A stretch of 64,000 nucleotides of DNA from Halomonas sp. 'Soap Lake #6' (GCF_003031405.1 NZ_CP020469.1:310001-374000), one strand, 5' to 3'; shown: positions 20,501 to 31,710, counted from the first letter of the stretch. Notes: generated from the letters alone by a model not told the origin. Made by a program: numbers and translations.

Positions 20501-23500
20501 CGCGAGGCGGTGGTGGTAGCGCAAGAAGGCCCCGGTGGCTTGAGGCTGGTGGCCTATGTTGCTCCCCAGATCGATGGTGAACTCGATAGCACCTTACTAC
20601 GTGAGACGCTGGGTCAAAAGCTGCCGGATTATATGGTACCTGGGGTGATAGTCACGCTAGAGACATTGCCGCTGAATGCCAACGGCAAAGTAGACCGCAA
20701 GGCCCTACCCGAGCCGGATTTGACCAGTGGCTCGCAGTACGAACCGCCGCAAGGCGAAATAGAAGGAGCACTGGCAGAGGTCTGGTCAGAGATACTTGGC
20801 GCCGAACGGGTGGGCCGACACGATAATTTCTTTGAGCTGGGTGGCCATTCACTGCTGGCTCTGAAAGTGCTTGAGAAAATGCGGCATCGCGGTCTGGCAG
20901 CACAGGTGCGTACCCTGTTCCAGTACCCTGAACTGGTGGCTTTTGCTCAAGCGGTGACGCAAGCGCCCGAGCAAGCTGAGGTCTCCATCCCGCCCAATCT
21001 GATTCCTCATGATTGCGAAGCTCTCCAGCCTGAGATGTTGACGCTAATCGAACTCAATGCTGCAGAGCTTCGTGAGATCGAAGCGGCAGTGCCCGGTGGT
21101 GCCAGTAATATTCAGGATATCTACCCCCTGGCGCCATTGCAGGAGGGGATTCTCTTCCACCACCGGTTGCAGGAAGAGGGCGATGCTTATGTAACCCCAC
21201 GTCTGATTAGCTTCGATAGGCGAGAACGGGTGGAAGCATTCATTGCCTGTTTCAATAAACTGATTACCCGCCACGATATTTTACGTACTGCAGTGCTTTG
21301 GGAGGGGCTCCGTGAACCGGTTCAGGTAGTTTACCGGCATGCCGAATTAGCCCTCGAATGGCTAGACTTGGATGGTAGTGGTTCTCACTGCATCGCCGAA
21401 CGGCTGAATGCCGAGGTAGACCCTGAGCATCACCGAATCGATGTGCGTCGAGCGCCTATGCTGCGAGCGGTGGTTGCATACGATGCCGAGCAAAAGCGGT
21501 GGCTGCTGCAGCTACCTAGCCACCACCTGATCATGGATCACACCACCCTTGAACTACTGGTGGAAGAAATTGCCCTGATCCAGCAAGGCCGCGAGGACGA
21601 ACTGCCCAAGCCGATCTCATTCCGCAACTTCGTGGCGCAGGCCCGGCTAGGGGTAAGCCTGGAAGAGCACGAAGCCTTCTTTCGTGAGCGGTTGGGCGAT
21701 GTTGAAGAACCGACAGCGCCCTTCGGGCTGCTAGACGTTCGCGGCGATGGTAGCGAGATTGAGGAAGTATGCGTTCCTTTGGCTGTCGAACTAGCCCAGC
21801 AAATTCGACAGCAGGCTCAGCGCCATGGTGTTAGCACGGCTAGCCTATTCCACCTAGCCTGGGCCTTGGTGCTCGGCAAGACAACTGGGCATGACGATGT
21901 GGTATTTGGCACTGTGCTGTTCGGGCGTATGCAGGGCATTGAAGGTGCTGAGCGGGCGTTGGGGATGTTTATTAATACGCTACCGGTGCGCATCAAACTG
22001 GGGGCTCAAGGTGTCGATACGTGCTTACGCCAAACTCATGATGCCTTATCTGAGCTAATGCACCATGAGCATGCCAGTCTAGGGTTAGCGCAGCGCTGTA
22101 GTGGATTATCTGGTGGAACGCCGCTATTTACCAGTTTGCTAAATTATCGTTATAGCGCGCCTCAGCAAGAGGGAAGCACCGTTCATACTTGGGAAGGTAT
22201 GGAGGTACTGGGGGGGCAAGAGCGTACCAACTACCCGATCACGATGTCGGTGGACGATCTAGGTGACGGCTTCCAGTTGGTAGGGCAGGTGAGCCGTATT
22301 ACCGGCGCTCAGCGGTTGTGCGGCTACCTGAGCACAGCCATTGCAGGCATCGTAGAAAGTTTGCAAGCGGCGCCTCAGCAATCATTAAGTGAGATCAGCC
22401 TGCTCAGAATAGATGATCAGCAGCTGTTGAACGAATGGGGAGATAATACGCAACAGTGTTTGGGTACTGCTCTAATCCATCACCTAATTGAACGCCAAGC
22501 TGCGGCAACCCCAGAAGCTACGGCGCTAGTACTTGAAGACCAGTCACTTAGCTACGCTGAACTCAATGCCCGCGCCAATCGTTTAGCCCACTATCTGATC
22601 GGTTTAGGCGTAAAACCCGAAACCCGAGTGGGCATCGCTGTTGAGCGCTCAGTTGAGATGGTAGTGGGGCTATTGGGTATTCTCAAGGCGGGTGGTGCTT
22701 ACGTACCGTTGGATCCAGATTATCCGAGCGATCGGTTGGCCTATATGGCCGAAGACAGCGGCATCGAGCTGTTACTCACTCAGCGACATCTGGTTGATTC
22801 TCTGCCTCTGACCGATGGCTTAAGTGTTATCGAGCTGGATCAGTTGGATGTGGCGCATCATGCGTCAACCAACCCAGAGGTAGAACTGCACGGTGAACAT
22901 CTCGCTTATGTGATTTACACCTCGGGCTCCACTGGGCGGCCTAAGGGTGCAGCCAACCGTCACCATGCACTGACCAATCGCCTGCAATGGATGCAAGACG
23001 CCTATGGCTTAACGGCCAACGATGCGGTGCTACAGAAAACGCCCTTCAGCTTTGATGTTTCCGTGTGGGAATTCTTCTGGCCGCTAATGCAGGGCGCCCG
23101 ACTGGTGATGGCGCCACCAGGCACTCACCGCGAGCCAGCCCAACTGGTCGAATTGATTCGTACCCATGGGATCACCACGCTACATTTCGTACCTTCAATG
23201 TTGCAGGCCTTCCTGGCCCATGGCGAGGTAGAAGCCTGTACTAGTCTGACACGCATGGTGTGTAGCGGCGAAGCGCTACCGGCAGAGTTGCAGAACCAAG
23301 TGTTTGCCCGCTTGCCTCACACGGGGCTCTACAACCTCTATGGCCCCACCGAAGCAGCTATCGACGTTACCCACTGGACTTGCCACGACGATGGGCGCAA
23401 CCAGGTAGCGATCGGTCAACCGATCGCCGGTATCCGCACCTACGTACTAGATGGCGATCTTAACTTGGCGCCGCCCGGGGTCGCGGGTGAACTCTATCTT

Positions 23501-26500
23501 GGTGGCGTGGGCTTAGCACGGGGCTACTTGCACCGCCCTGACCTTACCGCAGAACGTTTTGTCGCTGATCCATTTGCGCAGGGCGAACGCCTCTACCGCA
23601 CCGGCGACCTAGTGCGCTGGCGGGAGGATGGTCAGCTTGAATACCTGGGCCGTCTTGATCATCAAGTGAAGATTCGCGGCTTGCGTATTGAACTAGGCGA
23701 GATCGAAGCCAAGCTATTAGCTCTGCCGGAGGTTCGCGAGGCGGTGGTGGTAGCGCAAGAAGGCCCCGGTGGCTTGAGGCTGGTGGCCTATGTTGCTCCC
23801 CAGATCGATGGTGAACTCGATAGCACCTTACTACGTGAGACGCTGGGTCAAAAGCTGCCGGATTATATGGTACCTGGGGTGATAGTCACGCTAGAGACAT
23901 TGCCGCTGAATGCCAACGGCAAAGTAGACCGCAAGGCCCTACCCGAGCCGGATTTGACCAGTGGCTCGCAGTACGAACCGCCGCAAGGCGAAATAGAAGG
24001 AGCACTGGCAGAGGTCTGGTCAGAGATACTTGGCGCCGAACGGGTGGGCCGACACGATAATTTCTTTGAGCTGGGTGGCCATTCACTGCTGGCTCTGAAA
24101 GTGCTTGAGAAAATGCGGCATCGCGGTCTGGCAGCACAGGTGCGTACCCTGTTCCAGTACCCTGAACTGGTGGCTTTTGCTCAAGCGGTGACGCAAGCGC
24201 CCGAGCAAGCTGAGGTCTCCATCCCGCCCAATCTGATTCCTCATGATTGCGAAGCTCTCCAGCCTGAGATGTTGACGCTAATCGAACTCAATGCTGCAGA
24301 GCTTCGTGAGATCGAAGCGGCAGTGCCCGGTGGTGCCAGTAATATTCAGGATATCTACCCCCTGGCGCCATTGCAGGAGGGGATTCTCTTCCACCATCGG
24401 TTGCAGGAAAAAAGTGATGCCTATGTAACCCTCCGTTTGTTGGGCTTTGACAGCAGAGGACGTCTGGAAGCGTTTATTACCGGTTTTAATAAGCTCATTG
24501 TCCGTCACGATATTTTACGTACGGCGGTGCTTTGGGAGGGACTCCGTGAACCGGTTCAGGTGGTTTACCGGTATGCCGAATTAGCCCTCGAATGGCTAGA
24601 CTTGGATGGTAGTGGTTCTCACTGCATCGCCGAACGGCTGAATGCCGAGGTAGACCCTGAGCATCACCGAATCGATGTGCGCCGAGCACCTATGCTACGG
24701 GCACTGGCTGCATACGATGCTGAGCAGGGATGCTGGTTGTTGCAACTACCTAGCCACCACTTGGTCATGGATCACACCACTCTTGAGCTACTGGTGGAAG
24801 AAATTGCCCTGATCCAGCAAGGCCGTGCAGATGAGTTACCCAAGCCGATTCCATTCCGTAATTTTGTGGCACAGGCACACTTGGGGGTAAGTCCCGAAGA
24901 ACACGAAGTTTTCTTCCGCGAGCAATTGAGTGGTCTAGAGGAACCTACGGCGCCTTTCGGGCTGTTGGAAGTTCGTGGCGATGGTAGTGATATCGAGGAA
25001 GTACGGCTGCTGCTAGAGCCAAAGTTAGCCCAGCGGGTGCGGCAACAGGCCCAGCAGCATGGCGTCAGCACGGCCAGCCTATTCCACTTGGCCTGGGCCT
25101 TGGTGCTAAGCAAGACGACAGGGCATGACGACGTAGTCTTTGGCACTGTGCTGTTCGGGCGTATGCAGGGAATTGAAGGTGCTGAACGGGCACTGGGTAT
25201 GTTTATCAATACGCTCCCTATACGCATCAATGTGGGGGCTCAAGGTATCGATAAGTGCTTGCGTCATACCCATGATGCCTTATCTGAGCTAATGCACCAC
25301 GAGCATGCCAGCCTTGGCCTCGCGCAGCGCTGCAGTGGGTTACCTGGTGGAGCGCCACTATTTACCAGTTTGCTGAACTATCGTCACAGCGCACCTCAGC
25401 AAGAGGGAGGCATTGTTCATACCTGGGAAGGTATGGAGGTACTGGGCGGTCAGGAGCGTACCAACTACCCGATAACGATGTCAGTGGATGACCTGGGCAA
25501 CGGCTTCCAGTTGGAAGGGCAGGTGAGTCGTTCGATTGGTGCACAGAAGCTGTGTGATTACCTGAATACCTCTCTGGCTGGCATTGTGGATAGCCTTAAC
25601 TTGGCGCCTCAGAAATTATTAAGTGATATCAACCTGTTAGGAGAAAAGTGTCAGCAATTACTGAGTGTTTGGGGAGAGAACTCTCAGCATTATGGTGCTA
25701 CCAAGCCTGTGCATCAGTTGATCGAGCAACAAGCGTCAGAGGCTCCTGAGACTACCGCTTTGATTTTTAACGATCATAGCTTCAGTTATTCCGAACTCAA
25801 CACTCGTGCCAATCGCCTGGCGCACTATCTAATCGACCTAGGAGTCCGCCCCGAAACCCGTGTGGGCATCGCCATGGAGCGCTCCATTGATATGGTGGTG
25901 GGGCTACTGGCGATTCTTAAGGCGGGTGGCGCCTATGTGCCGTTGGATCCAGAGTATCCCTCGGGGCGGCTGGCCTTCATCGCCGAAGATAGTGGCATCG
26001 AACTGCTGCTGACTCAACACCACTTACGCGAGTCATTGCCGGTAGCTGATGGCCTAAGCGTTGTTGAGTTGGACTGTCTGGATGTGGCACATCACGCTTC
26101 TACCAATCCAGCGGTGGCGTTGCACGGCGAGCACCTCGCCTATGTGATTTACACCTCAGGTTCCACTGGGCGGCCTAAGGGCGCGGCCATCCGCCATGAT
26201 GCCTTGACCAACTGCATGGTCTGGATGCAAGAGACCTACCAGCTCACCGATACTGATGCCGTACTGCACAAGGCGCCGTTCGGGTTCGACGTTTCTGTAT
26301 GGGAAATTTTCTGGCCGCTCAGTGTCGGGGCGCGTTTGGTGATCGCCCAACCAGGCGACCATCGAGATCCAGAGCGTATCATTGAGCTGATCCAGCAGCA
26401 CGGAGTTACCACGCTCAATTTTGTGCCCTCAATGCTCAAGGCCTTCCTGGCCTATCCTGATGTTAAGGCCAAGACGCGGCTCAAGCATATTATGTGCGGC

Positions 26501-28312
26501 GGCGAGGCTGTTCCAGCCACGTTACAGCAAGATGTGGCTGAATGTCTTGATGGTGCCAACCTACATGATCTCTATGGCCCCACCGAAACTACGATTCATG
26601 TCACTCATTGGTGGTGCCGTGATGATGCTCACCGCCAGATCCCCATTGGGCGACCCATTAGCGGTGCCCGTACTTATGTCTTGGATGGTGATCTTAACTT
26701 GGCACCGCCAGGCGTCGCTGGCGAACTCTATCTCGGCGGGGTAAGCCTGGCCCGTGGATATCTCAATCGCAGTAATCTCACGGCGGAGCGCTTTATCGCC
26801 GATCCGTTCAACGAGGGGGAACGCCTCTACCGCACCGGTGACCTAGTGCGTTGGCGGGAGGATGGTCAGCTCGAGTACCTGGGCCGCCTTGATCACCAGG
26901 TAAAAATACGCGGCCTACGTATTGAGCTAGGTGAGATCGAAGCTGAACTGCTATCGCAACCGGAAATTCGCGAGGCGGTGGTGGTTGCACAAGAAAGCCC
27001 TAGTGGTTCGAGGCTGGTGGCGTATGTGGTTCCCCAAGGCGACAGTGAACTTGACACCAGTAAATTACGCGATCGACTGGGTCAAAAGTTGCCAGATTAT
27101 ATGGTGCCGGGAGATGTGGTCACCCTCGATGGATTGCCATTGAATGCTAATGGCAAAGTAGACCGTAAGGCGCTGCCTGCGTCTCCTTTAGGGGGACGTC
27201 GTGAGTTCGTGGCGCCCTCGACACCTGAAGCCTGCCAGCTTGCCAAGATTTGGCAGGAAGTCCTGAGTGTAGAGCGGATCGGCGAAACTGATAACTTCTT
27301 TGAGCTGGGTGGAGACTCCCTGCTGAGCCTAAAAGTGTTGAGCCGAGTACGCGCCCTAAAGGAGACTAAGCTTGATTTCAAACTGCGTGACCTGATGCAG
27401 AAGCCGACCATTTCAGGCTTGTTGGGGCTGGGAGAATCATCGGATGCCTTGCTGGATGGTGTGGTTATGCTCAATGGCGAGAGTCAGAGGCAGTCACCGC
27501 TGTTCTGTATTCATGCTGGTATGGGCACCCTTTACGACTATCAGCCGCTGGCACGGCGTCTACAGGGAGTATGCACGGTATATGGGCTATCGTGCCGGAT
27601 GCTAACCGATCCTCAGCACTGTGATACGTCGTTGGAAGTGATGGCTGGTGACTATGCATCAACTATCCGTAGCTTGCAGCCTCAGGGACCTTATCGGTTA
27701 TTGGGGTGGTCTCTAGGTGGTACCTTGGCAGCAATGATTGCGGCACGGCTTGAAAAGCAAGGCCAGGAGGTAAATCTGTTGGCGTTGGTGGATCCCTATA
27801 TCCCCAGGAGCGGCCAGAAAAGTGTTGATGACTGGCATAAGGATCTTGCAGCCTATGTGTCAGTAATCTTGCCGGGTACTTCATCTGAGAGCATCTCCAA
27901 TAGTAATCATGAAGCGCCCCATAAGGAGCCGAGCGAAACGGAGCTCGCCACTATGCTAGAACGCCTACTGAAGCCGGATGCGGCCCACAGACGGGAAGGT
28001 TATTCCGATCTGGGTGGTGAGGAACTGGCACGGATCTTCTGTGTGGCACGCCATCTGAAGAGGCTCACCCTACTGACCGATGCCTTGCCGAGATTGAGCT
28101 GTGAGGCGGATTGTTGGTGGTCAGAAGGGCGTCCGCAAGAGGAGCGGCAAGCGCTAATGCATCAGCTTGGGCAAGTTCCACGTTGTGCTGTTGAAACTTC
28201 TGAGGATCACTTCTCGATTGTTTCCAGTGATTCGCTGTTGCTACAGGTGGTGGAAAAACTGCAAGAGGAACCACATCCATTGGAGTGCATAAAGGAGAAT
28301 TTACCGGCCTGA
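14534..28312 (+). CDS. NRPS-4: four-module terminal synthetase, C-A(X)-T-[E/C-A(Ser)-T]x2-E/C-A(X)-T-TE
   Basis: A 4592-residue synthetase. Approximate residues: C 25-475 (HHIVSDAW), A1 490-985, T 1028, E/C 1110-1550, A2 1570-2065, T 2106, E/C 2188-2630, A3 2650-3145, T 3184, E/C 3266-3710, A4 3727-4220, T 4262 (GGDSL, unlike the GGHSL of the others), thioesterase 4315-4580 (GWSLGG, Ser ~4393; later Asp in LVDPY and His in SEDHF). A2 and A3 read D-V-W-H-V-S-L-I-D-K (Ser). A1 and A4 read D-V-W-N-M-G-L-I-H-K, which resembles threonine codes but does not match them. With an N-hydroxylase and acyltransferase in the next operon, acylated hydroxyornithine is proposed instead. The third E/C has SD in place of GD in its N-terminal motif. 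AAGGA lies 7 nt before the ATG. The thioesterase should release the finished, possibly cyclised peptide. Confidence 0.93.
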   Translation: MNGMSQESLAANQSGWYQESIEASTQVGEYIPLSFSQHQLWLLQNMEPGLSAYNLPRVFRLKGSVNPEALERAFQAVIARHAVLRTRFVERDGEPMQVVAPDVKFALQCEDLSVLTPSEREHRLTASLSEVTGHVFDLTVSPALVAKWIKVGEQEQVLAVCMHHIVSDAWSNPILAKDLATAYRLAAASQEEVFLPKLNIQYTDYAAWQRERYESGEFEKSLAYWNSYLGDQVPDIELPTDYKRPGVQKFSGARSSIALPADLADALRQLCRKEKCTPFMILLAAWQVLLARYSDQMEFAVGVPHAGRPFDELQDLMGYFVSTQVFRANLTPAMTLRDIVQQVRKDALGLMNHADLPLEILLESRSEQRDPSRNPLFQVMFGVQMSSDVEQLEFDGAIAESMRAENGTTKFELSLNCVIGKERVQCDLEYRTDLFEQGTAEKLLERYRQVLTTLCHNYNSRLGELDILGASERRELAEWGDNSPLFTGTGAVQHLIEQQATENPEAAALVFEDQHLSYAELNAHANRLAHYLIDLGVRPETRVGIAMERSIDMVVGLLAILKAGGAYVPLDPEYPSERLAFIAEDSGIELLLTQHHLLESLPVADGLSVVELDCLDVAHHASTNPAVALHGEHLAYVIYTSGSTGRPKGAAIRHDALTNCMVWMQETYQLTDTDAVLHKAPFGFDVSVWEIFWPLSVGARLVIAQPGDHRDPERIIELIQRHGVTTLNFVPSMLKAFLAYPDVKAKTRLKHIMCGGEAVPATLQQDVAECLDGANLHDLYGPTETTIHVTHWWCRDDAHRQIPIGRPISGTRTYVLDGALNLVPQGVSGELCLGGISLARGYLNRSDLTAERFIADPFNEGERLYRTGDLVRWREDGQLEYLGRLDHQVKIRGLRIELGEIEAELLSQPAVREAVVVAQEGSSGSRLVAYVVPQVDMELDTSKLRERLGQQLPDYMVPGVVVTLNGLPLNANGKVDRKALPEPELASGSYYEPPQDEVEEALAEIWSEIIGVERVGRHDNFFELGGHSLLALKVLEKMRHRGLTAQVRTLFQYPELVAFAQALTQAPEQAEITIPPNLVPHDCRALQPDMLTLIGINAEELREIEAAVPGGASNIQDIYPLAPLQEGILFHHRLQEEGDAYVTPRLLGFDSRESLEAFITGFNKLIARHDILRTAVLWEGLREPVQVVYRHAMLDIEWPTAPDVATGGVAEWLYTQVDPEHHRLDVRQAPMIRALAAHDAEQERWLLQLPSHHLVMDHTTLELLVEEISLIQQGREDELPKPIPFRNFVAQARLGVSLEDHEAFFREQLGDIEEPTAPFGLLDIRSNGSDIEEMRVPLSAELAQQVRQQAQRHGVSTASLFHLAWALVLGKTTGHDDVVFGTVLFGRMQGIEGAERALGMFINTLPVRIKLGAQGVDTCLRQTHDALSELMHHEHASLGLAQRCSGLSGGTPLFTSLLNYRYTAPQQEGSTVHTWEGMEVLGGQERTNYPITMSVDDLGDGFQLVGQVSRIIGAQRLCGYLSTAIAGIVESLQAAPQQSLSEISLLRIDDQQLLNEWGDNTQQCLGTALIHHLIERQAAATPEATALVLEDQSLSYAELNARANRLAHYLIGLGVQPEVRVGIAVERSVEMVVGLLGILKAGGAYVPLDPDYPSDRLAYMVEDSGIELLLTQQYLRESLPVASSLSVIELDQLDVAHHASTNPEVELHGEHLAYVIYTSGSTGRPKGAANRHHALTNRLQWMQDAYGLTANDAVLQKTPFSFDVSVWEFFWPLMQGGRLVMAPPGAHREPAQLVELIRTHGITTLHFVPSMLQAFLAHGEVEACTSLTRMVCSGEALPAELQNQVFARLPHTGLYNLYGPTEAAIDVTHWTCHDDGRNQVAIGQPIAGIRTYVLDGDLNLAPPGVAGELYLGGVGLARGYLHRPDLTAERFVADPFAQGERLYRTGDLVRWREDGQLEYLGRLDHQVKIRGLRIELGEIEAKLLALPEVREAVVVAQEGPGGLRLVAYVAPQIDGELDSTLLRETLGQKLPDYMVPGVIVTLETLPLNANGKVDRKALPEPDLTSGSQYEPPQGEIEGALAEVWSEILGAERVGRHDNFFELGGHSLLALKVLEKMRHRGLAAQVRTLFQYPELVAFAQAVTQAPEQAEVSIPPNLIPHDCEALQPEMLTLIELNAAELREIEAAVPGGASNIQDIYPLAPLQEGILFHHRLQEEGDAYVTPRLISFDRRERVEAFIACFNKLITRHDILRTAVLWEGLREPVQVVYRHAELALEWLDLDGSGSHCIAERLNAEVDPEHHRIDVRRAPMLRAVVAYDAEQKRWLLQLPSHHLIMDHTTLELLVEEIALIQQGREDELPKPISFRNFVAQARLGVSLEEHEAFFRERLGDVEEPTAPFGLLDVRGDGSEIEEVCVPLAVELAQQIRQQAQRHGVSTASLFHLAWALVLGKTTGHDDVVFGTVLFGRMQGIEGAERALGMFINTLPVRIKLGAQGVDTCLRQTHDALSELMHHEHASLGLAQRCSGLSGGTPLFTSLLNYRYSAPQQEGSTVHTWEGMEVLGGQERTNYPITMSVDDLGDGFQLVGQVSRITGAQRLCGYLSTAIAGIVESLQAAPQQSLSEISLLRIDDQQLLNEWGDNTQQCLGTALIHHLIERQAAATPEATALVLEDQSLSYAELNARANRLAHYLIGLGVKPETRVGIAVERSVEMVVGLLGILKAGGAYVPLDPDYPSDRLAYMAEDSGIELLLTQRHLVDSLPLTDGLSVIELDQLDVAHHASTNPEVELHGEHLAYVIYTSGSTGRPKGAANRHHALTNRLQWMQDAYGLTANDAVLQKTPFSFDVSVWEFFWPLMQGARLVMAPPGTHREPAQLVELIRTHGITTLHFVPSMLQAFLAHGEVEACTSLTRMVCSGEALPAELQNQVFARLPHTGLYNLYGPTEAAIDVTHWTCHDDGRNQVAIGQPIAGIRTYVLDGDLNLAPPGVAGELYLGGVGLARGYLHRPDLTAERFVADPFAQGERLYRTGDLVRWREDGQLEYLGRLDHQVKIRGLRIELGEIEAKLLALPEVREAVVVAQEGPGGLRLVAYVAPQIDGELDSTLLRETLGQKLPDYMVPGVIVTLETLPLNANGKVDRKALPEPDLTSGSQYEPPQGEIEGALAEVWSEILGAERVGRHDNFFELGGHSLLALKVLEKMRHRGLAAQVRTLFQYPELVAFAQAVTQAPEQAEVSIPPNLIPHDCEALQPEMLTLIELNAAELREIEAAVPGGASNIQDIYPLAPLQEGILFHHRLQEKSDAYVTLRLLGFDSRGRLEAFITGFNKLIVRHDILRTAVLWEGLREPVQVVYRYAELALEWLDLDGSGSHCIAERLNAEVDPEHHRIDVRRAPMLRALAAYDAEQGCWLLQLPSHHLVMDHTTLELLVEEIALIQQGRADELPKPIPFRNFVAQAHLGVSPEEHEVFFREQLSGLEEPTAPFGLLEVRGDGSDIEEVRLLLEPKLAQRVRQQAQQHGVSTASLFHLAWALVLSKTTGHDDVVFGTVLFGRMQGIEGAERALGMFINTLPIRINVGAQGIDKCLRHTHDALSELMHHEHASLGLAQRCSGLPGGAPLFTSLLNYRHSAPQQEGGIVHTWEGMEVLGGQERTNYPITMSVDDLGNGFQLEGQVSRSIGAQKLCDYLNTSLAGIVDSLNLAPQKLLSDINLLGEKCQQLLSVWGENSQHYGATKPVHQLIEQQASEAPETTALIFNDHSFSYSELNTRANRLAHYLIDLGVRPETRVGIAMERSIDMVVGLLAILKAGGAYVPLDPEYPSGRLAFIAEDSGIELLLTQHHLRESLPVADGLSVVELDCLDVAHHASTNPAVALHGEHLAYVIYTSGSTGRPKGAAIRHDALTNCMVWMQETYQLTDTDAVLHKAPFGFDVSVWEIFWPLSVGARLVIAQPGDHRDPERIIELIQQHGVTTLNFVPSMLKAFLAYPDVKAKTRLKHIMCGGEAVPATLQQDVAECLDGANLHDLYGPTETTIHVTHWWCRDDAHRQIPIGRPISGARTYVLDGDLNLAPPGVAGELYLGGVSLARGYLNRSNLTAERFIADPFNEGERLYRTGDLVRWREDGQLEYLGRLDHQVKIRGLRIELGEIEAELLSQPEIREAVVVAQESPSGSRLVAYVVPQGDSELDTSKLRDRLGQKLPDYMVPGDVVTLDGLPLNANGKVDRKALPASPLGGRREFVAPSTPEACQLAKIWQEVLSVERIGETDNFFELGGDSLLSLKVLSRVRALKETKLDFKLRDLMQKPTISGLLGLGESSDALLDGVVMLNGESQRQSPLFCIHAGMGTLYDYQPLARRLQGVCTVYGLSCRMLTDPQHCDTSLEVMAGDYASTIRSLQPQGPYRLLGWSLGGTLAAMIAARLEKQGQEVNLLALVDPYIPRSGQKSVDDWHKDLAAYVSVILPGTSSESISNSNHEAPHKEPSETELATMLERLLKPDAAHRREGYSDLGGEELARIFCVARHLKRLTLLTDALPRLSCEADCWWSEGRPQEERQALMHQLGQVPRCAVETSEDHFSIVSSDSLLLQVVEKLQEEPHPLECIKENLPA
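16160..16962 (+). repeat. A-domain repeat in NRPS-4, copy A (module 1)
   Basis: Nearly identical to 25862-26664 at an offset of 9702 bp (3 x 3234). Covers the substrate-specifying core of the X-type A domain. Confidence 0.93.
18578..21171 (+). repeat. Internal NRPS-4 module repeat, copy A (module 2)
   Basis: It pairs with 21812-24405 at an offset of exactly 3234 bp (1078 codons). Near-identical except for a divergent block at about 19323-19590. Confidence 0.93.
21812..24405 (+). repeat. Internal NRPS-4 module repeat, copy B (module 3)
   Basis: The partner of 18578-21171. Its divergent block (about 22557-22824) resembles the Gly module of NRPS-2 (about 7155-7440), for example in the shared [20 protein letters not shown]. 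Confidence 0.93.
25862..26664 (+). repeat. A-domain repeat in NRPS-4, copy B (module 4)
   Basis: The partner of 16160-16962, with only a handful of base differences. Flanking DNA, including the condensation and carrier domains, is much less alike. Confidence 0.93.
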
Positions 28313-28324
28313 GGGCCGGTTTTT
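28303..28324 (+). terminator. Rho-independent terminator of the NRPS operon overlapping the stop codon
   Basis: A 7-bp perfect stem ACCGGCC/GGCCGGT with a TGAG loop is followed by TTTT. The NRPS-4 stop codon TGA (28310-28312) forms three of the four loop bases, so the terminator starts inside the coding sequence. This marks the end of the NRPS transcript before the convergent binding-protein gene. Confidence 0.85.
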
Positions 28325-28496
28325 GAAAAGAATGCGTATTCTCTTCTCAGCTGTCTAGCTTGGATGGCTGAGGAGAGTCATGGGATTGTAGGGGGGGCTT
28401 CCGCTTATAAATGTACCACTCTTCAGCCATCTGCCATGCCTCTGTAAAGAGTAGTGGCTATACATTTGCTGGTCAGCACTCATGAGGGCTGGTTGG

Positions 28497-29387
28497 CTAT
28501 TCTTGTGCTAAGGCTGTGACCAAGCTGTTGGCAAATTGATATGCCGATGGGAGTGCACCGAATATCCAGAACGGCGGAACCGTTATTACAGTGCCTTCCT
28601 TGATGCTAGGGATGTGCTGCCATAGCCCGTAATTTGAAAGTTGATTCATTATATCATCATGAAGTCCACCGCTTTCTACAATAACTAGTCTTGCATCAAT
28701 GCCTATAAGTTCTTCAACTCCAACAACTGTAAATCCCCATTGAGTTGTTGGCCTATCCCAGGCATTGAGAAGATCAAGGCGGTCAAGTACGGCTTGAGGT
28801 AAACTGTTCTCTCCGTAAACTCGGATATGGTTTTTATCTAGAGCACGGATGACTAGGAACGGCTCTTTATAGTCTTTTATGATATATTTTAAATTTTCTA
28901 TCTCAGCTTCAATAGTGTTTATGTAATCTTCTGCAGTGTTTGGTTGATCAATAGAAATAGATAACTCTTTTGTGAACTCCGTTAATTCATTCCATGTGTC
29001 TAATGTGCTGTCGTAGATTGAAAATGACAGTGTGTTATAGCTTCTTGAAAGTCTCTCGTCGATTCTGGATAAATCGCCATCTGATATTATAATATTTGGA
29101 TCAAGCTGGGTGATAAGCTCGAGGTTTGGTTGGGCAGAAAGTCCAATGTCAAATATACTTTCTGGAAGTGACCTGATACTGCCCCATTCTTCGTATTTAC
29201 TTGGTGACAACATTCCTTGTGGTGGAATGCCAAGAGCGACCAAGGTTTCGGCAATAGTCCAACTGAGTGCTATGGAGGAAGGAGGCCCAGAGGCATAACT
29301 GACGGCAGGAAGAGATAGTGCAATATAGAAAGTAGAAGCGTATAAAACTTTCGACTTGTTAATTGATAGGGAAAGGGAAGAAATCAT
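28497..29387 (-). CDS. Periplasmic iron-siderophore binding protein (FecB/FhuD-like)
   Basis: A 296-residue protein with an N-terminal hydrophobic signal segment ending near VSYAS, followed by a class-III periplasmic binding fold. Supporting patterns are an N-terminal WTIAETLVALG segment, NLELITQLDPNIIISDG in the middle (typical 'leaP D(L/V)(I/V)' type region) and a C-terminal IKEGTVITVPPFWIFGALPSA segment. It should deliver ferric siderophore to an inner-membrane FecCD/FhuB permease such as the one at 38.9 kb. It is the last gene of the minus-strand accessory group and sits behind a terminator-like hairpin after the receptor. The coding is visibly A+T-richer than the NRPS genes, with many ATA, AAA and AAT codons, like the neighbouring receptor. 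Confidence 0.85.
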   Translation of the reverse strand: MISSLSLSINKSKVLYASTFYIALSLPAVSYASGPPSSIALSWTIAETLVALGIPPQGMLSPSKYEEWGSIRSLPESIFDIGLSAQPNLELITQLDPNIIISDGDLSRIDERLSRSYNTLSFSIYDSTLDTWNELTEFTKELSISIDQPNTAEDYINTIEAEIENLKYIIKDYKEPFLVIRALDKNHIRVYGENSLPQAVLDRLDLLNAWDRPTTQWGFTVVGVEELIGIDARLVIVESGGLHDDIMNQLSNYGLWQHIPSIKEGTVITVPPFWIFGALPSAYQFANSLVTALAQE

Positions 29388-29448
29388 GTTTTATGTCTCG
29401 CCATAAAAGGTAGCTCTGTGTAGTGGTCAAGGCACTTAGGATAAAAGT

Positions 29449-29469
29449 AAGAGGGCAATAAGCCCTCTT
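29449..29469 (-). terminator. Terminator-like hairpin downstream of the TonB receptor
   Basis: An 8-bp perfect inverted repeat AAGAGGGC/GCCCTCTT with an AATAA loop. Read on the minus strand it is followed by ACTTTTAT. It lies 17 bp after the receptor stop and before the binding-protein gene, so the latter may depend on read-through or its own promoter. Confidence 0.7.
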
Positions 29470-29485
29470 GTGAGAGAGCTGCTCT

Positions 29486-31660
29486 TCAGAAGTTATACTG
29501 CATTGTGACCATGACGTTTCTTGGATCTCCATAATATCTATTCCTAGTATTGCCACTGATGCGTGAGTAGTACTTTTTATCGGTCAGATTGTTACCATTG
29601 AGTGATAAATCAAGACTCTCATTGAACCGGTACCCCACTTGTGCTGAAAGCAGTGTATATCCGCCTTGCTCCCACACAATATCTCCACGCCTAGCGTGCG
29701 TACTGCTTACTGCATTTATGCCAGCACCAACGCGCCACCCTTGATTTAGCGTGTCGGAGAAACGATAACGAGACCAAAGGTTAAAGCTATGCTTGGGGGT
29801 TTCGGGGGATAAGGCCAAACCTTCATTAGCTGGATCACGAACAAATTCTGTATCAGTGTAGGCGTAGCCTGCGGAAATATCCCACCTAGGTAGCAAATTG
29901 CCACTGATTTCAGCCTCAAAGCCTTGGCTCCGTGCTTTGCCTGCCGCCAGAGAAGCTCCAGGAGTATCTGGATCGTTTACAGCACGGTTTTCGTCATTAA
30001 TGCGGAAAATGGCAGTATGCCAATTCAGTTGTCCATTCAAGTGCTCTCCCTTAACACCAAACTCAACTTGGTCACCTGTACGTGGCTGCAAGATATCGCC
30101 ATTGGCATCCCAATTACTCTGCGGTTGAAAAATGCTTGTGTAGCTGGTGTATGCAGCGATATCTGGGGTAAGATCGTAGATAAAACCTGCATAGGGTGTA
30201 AATTCGTTATCTATTTTGAAACCATTTTCGGGAGCGTGCTTTGGAGTTGTTTCCCACCAAGTAAGCTGTCCTCCAAGTAAAATAGATAATCTTTCGTTAA
30301 CACCAAGATTGGCCTGTGTATAGACGCTAGACTGCTGGTCTGAGGCTTCGGTTGAGAATGTTGGGATAAAATGAGAATCAGTTTCAGGAGTGGAGTGGTC
30401 TGGGGTATAAGCATTTCTGGGTAAAGTCTGTGGTTCCGCCCACAGATGGCTGCTGTCACTATCATTCCTTCTATGGCTTGCACCAAAGGATACAATGCTA
30501 TCCTGTCCCAATAACTGGAAGGGAGTATGGAGAGATGCCTCTAAAGATCTGTCTTTTCTTGTACCTATTCCACGCCAAGGGAACACCTCTACTGAACCAG
30601 TACTTGGATCGACAAAGGTATTTGATGCACTACTTTGCAGGTTGTTGGTATGCCTATATAAGCTGTTCACACTGAGATTAAAAGTTGTACCATTTTCCAA
30701 AGAATGCTCAAGCTCTACGAAGTACCTCTCTAGGCGCTCTTTTCTCTCATCTATAGTAGAACCAAGGAACGTAGAGCGGCTGACATCCAGCAACCTGCCG
30801 TCAGCAAAAGCAGGTAAACCTAGATTGGGCGTGGCTTCGCCTGATTGATATATAGCACCTAGCGAGATAGTAGTATTTTCTGTTACATCAAACTCGAGGG
30901 TGCCATACCCTGTACTCCTCTGATGTTCGACATGGTCGATGAATGAGCCTCTGTCATCATAGACTGTGACGAATCGTCCCCGCACACTGCCATCGCTGTT
31001 CAACGCGCCGGTAGCGTCGATGACCCCTCGGTAGGTATCCCATGACCCTGCCATTAGAGAAGCATTGAAACCGAACCCATCCTGGGCTCTTTTGCGCACC
31101 ATATTGATAGTGCCGCTGGGCTGCCCCGTCCCTTGCAAGATACCCGTTGGGCCTCTCAGAACTTCGATGCGATCAAACAATGCGGTGTCAAAGGCGCTAG
31201 TATCTGTATAGCCGAAGCCCTCTATGGGACTACCATCCAGTAACAGGACACCCATATCGAAGCCCCTTGAACTAAAAGCTGCCGTGTTGCCACCATAACG
31301 GGTCGTTTGTATTCCTGTTGTATACTTCATGGCATCAATCAGTGAGGTCATGCCCTGATCATTCATTCGTTCGCGTGTTATCACACTGACGGACTGAGGG
31401 ATTTCTTTAATGGACTGCTCGCGCTTACCAATGGTGACTCGGCTTGAGGTATAGGAGCCGGTATTTTCAGTTGAGGCACCACGTAGGAACTCGCCAGTTA
31501 CCTGAACGGTGGGCAATGTATCAGTGACATCGTCATTTCCTGCCGTAGGCGCTGTGGTGCCTTGGGCAAGCGCGGCAGGTGCCAACAGTGTTGAAGCACA
31601 GATATTGGCAATGGCAACTGTGAGCAGTTGCTTGCGCAGGCCGGTACGAAGTTGATGCAT
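29486..31660 (-). CDS. TonB-dependent siderophore receptor (no STN domain)
   Basis: A 724-residue outer-membrane receptor. A signal peptide (n-region RTGLRKQ, hydrophobic core, cleavage near ALAQG) is followed by a TonB-box-like LPTVQVTG and a plug domain (IPQSVSVITRERM, SSRGFDMGVLLLDGSP, IEVLRGPTGILQGTGQPSGT). The 22-stranded barrel ends in a terminal Phe (MVTMQYNF), the usual outer-membrane targeting end. There is no N-terminal signalling (STN) domain, so it should transport without FecIR-type signalling. Adjacent to the biosynthetic genes, it is the best candidate receptor for the siderophore made by this cluster. A Fur-like site lies upstream. Base composition is A+T-richer than the NRPS genes, suggesting separate ancestry or diversifying exchange, as is common for siderophore receptors. 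Confidence 0.93.
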   Translation of the reverse strand: MHQLRTGLRKQLLTVAIANICASTLLAPAALAQGTTAPTAGNDDVTDTLPTVQVTGEFLRGASTENTGSYTSSRVTIGKREQSIKEIPQSVSVITRERMNDQGMTSLIDAMKYTTGIQTTRYGGNTAAFSSRGFDMGVLLLDGSPIEGFGYTDTSAFDTALFDRIEVLRGPTGILQGTGQPSGTINMVRKRAQDGFGFNASLMAGSWDTYRGVIDATGALNSDGSVRGRFVTVYDDRGSFIDHVEHQRSTGYGTLEFDVTENTTISLGAIYQSGEATPNLGLPAFADGRLLDVSRSTFLGSTIDERKERLERYFVELEHSLENGTTFNLSVNSLYRHTNNLQSSASNTFVDPSTGSVEVFPWRGIGTRKDRSLEASLHTPFQLLGQDSIVSFGASHRRNDSDSSHLWAEPQTLPRNAYTPDHSTPETDSHFIPTFSTEASDQQSSVYTQANLGVNERLSILLGGQLTWWETTPKHAPENGFKIDNEFTPYAGFIYDLTPDIAAYTSYTSIFQPQSNWDANGDILQPRTGDQVEFGVKGEHLNGQLNWHTAIFRINDENRAVNDPDTPGASLAAGKARSQGFEAEISGNLLPRWDISAGYAYTDTEFVRDPANEGLALSPETPKHSFNLWSRYRFSDTLNQGWRVGAGINAVSSTHARRGDIVWEQGGYTLLSAQVGYRFNESLDLSLNGNNLTDKKYYSRISGNTRNRYYGDPRNVMVTMQYNF

Positions 31661-31691
31661 GGTAATCCCCTTGGAATGATATTTGCATGTT

Positions 31692-31710
31692 AATGGTAAT
31701 TGTTATTATT
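31692..31710 (-). promoter_or_regulatory. Candidate Fur box upstream of the TonB receptor
   Basis: On the minus strand the site matches 12 of 19 positions of the GATAATGATAATCATTATC consensus, within a strongly A+T-rich stretch 32-50 bp upstream of the receptor start codon. Placement is right for iron repression, but the match is moderate. Confidence 0.45.
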
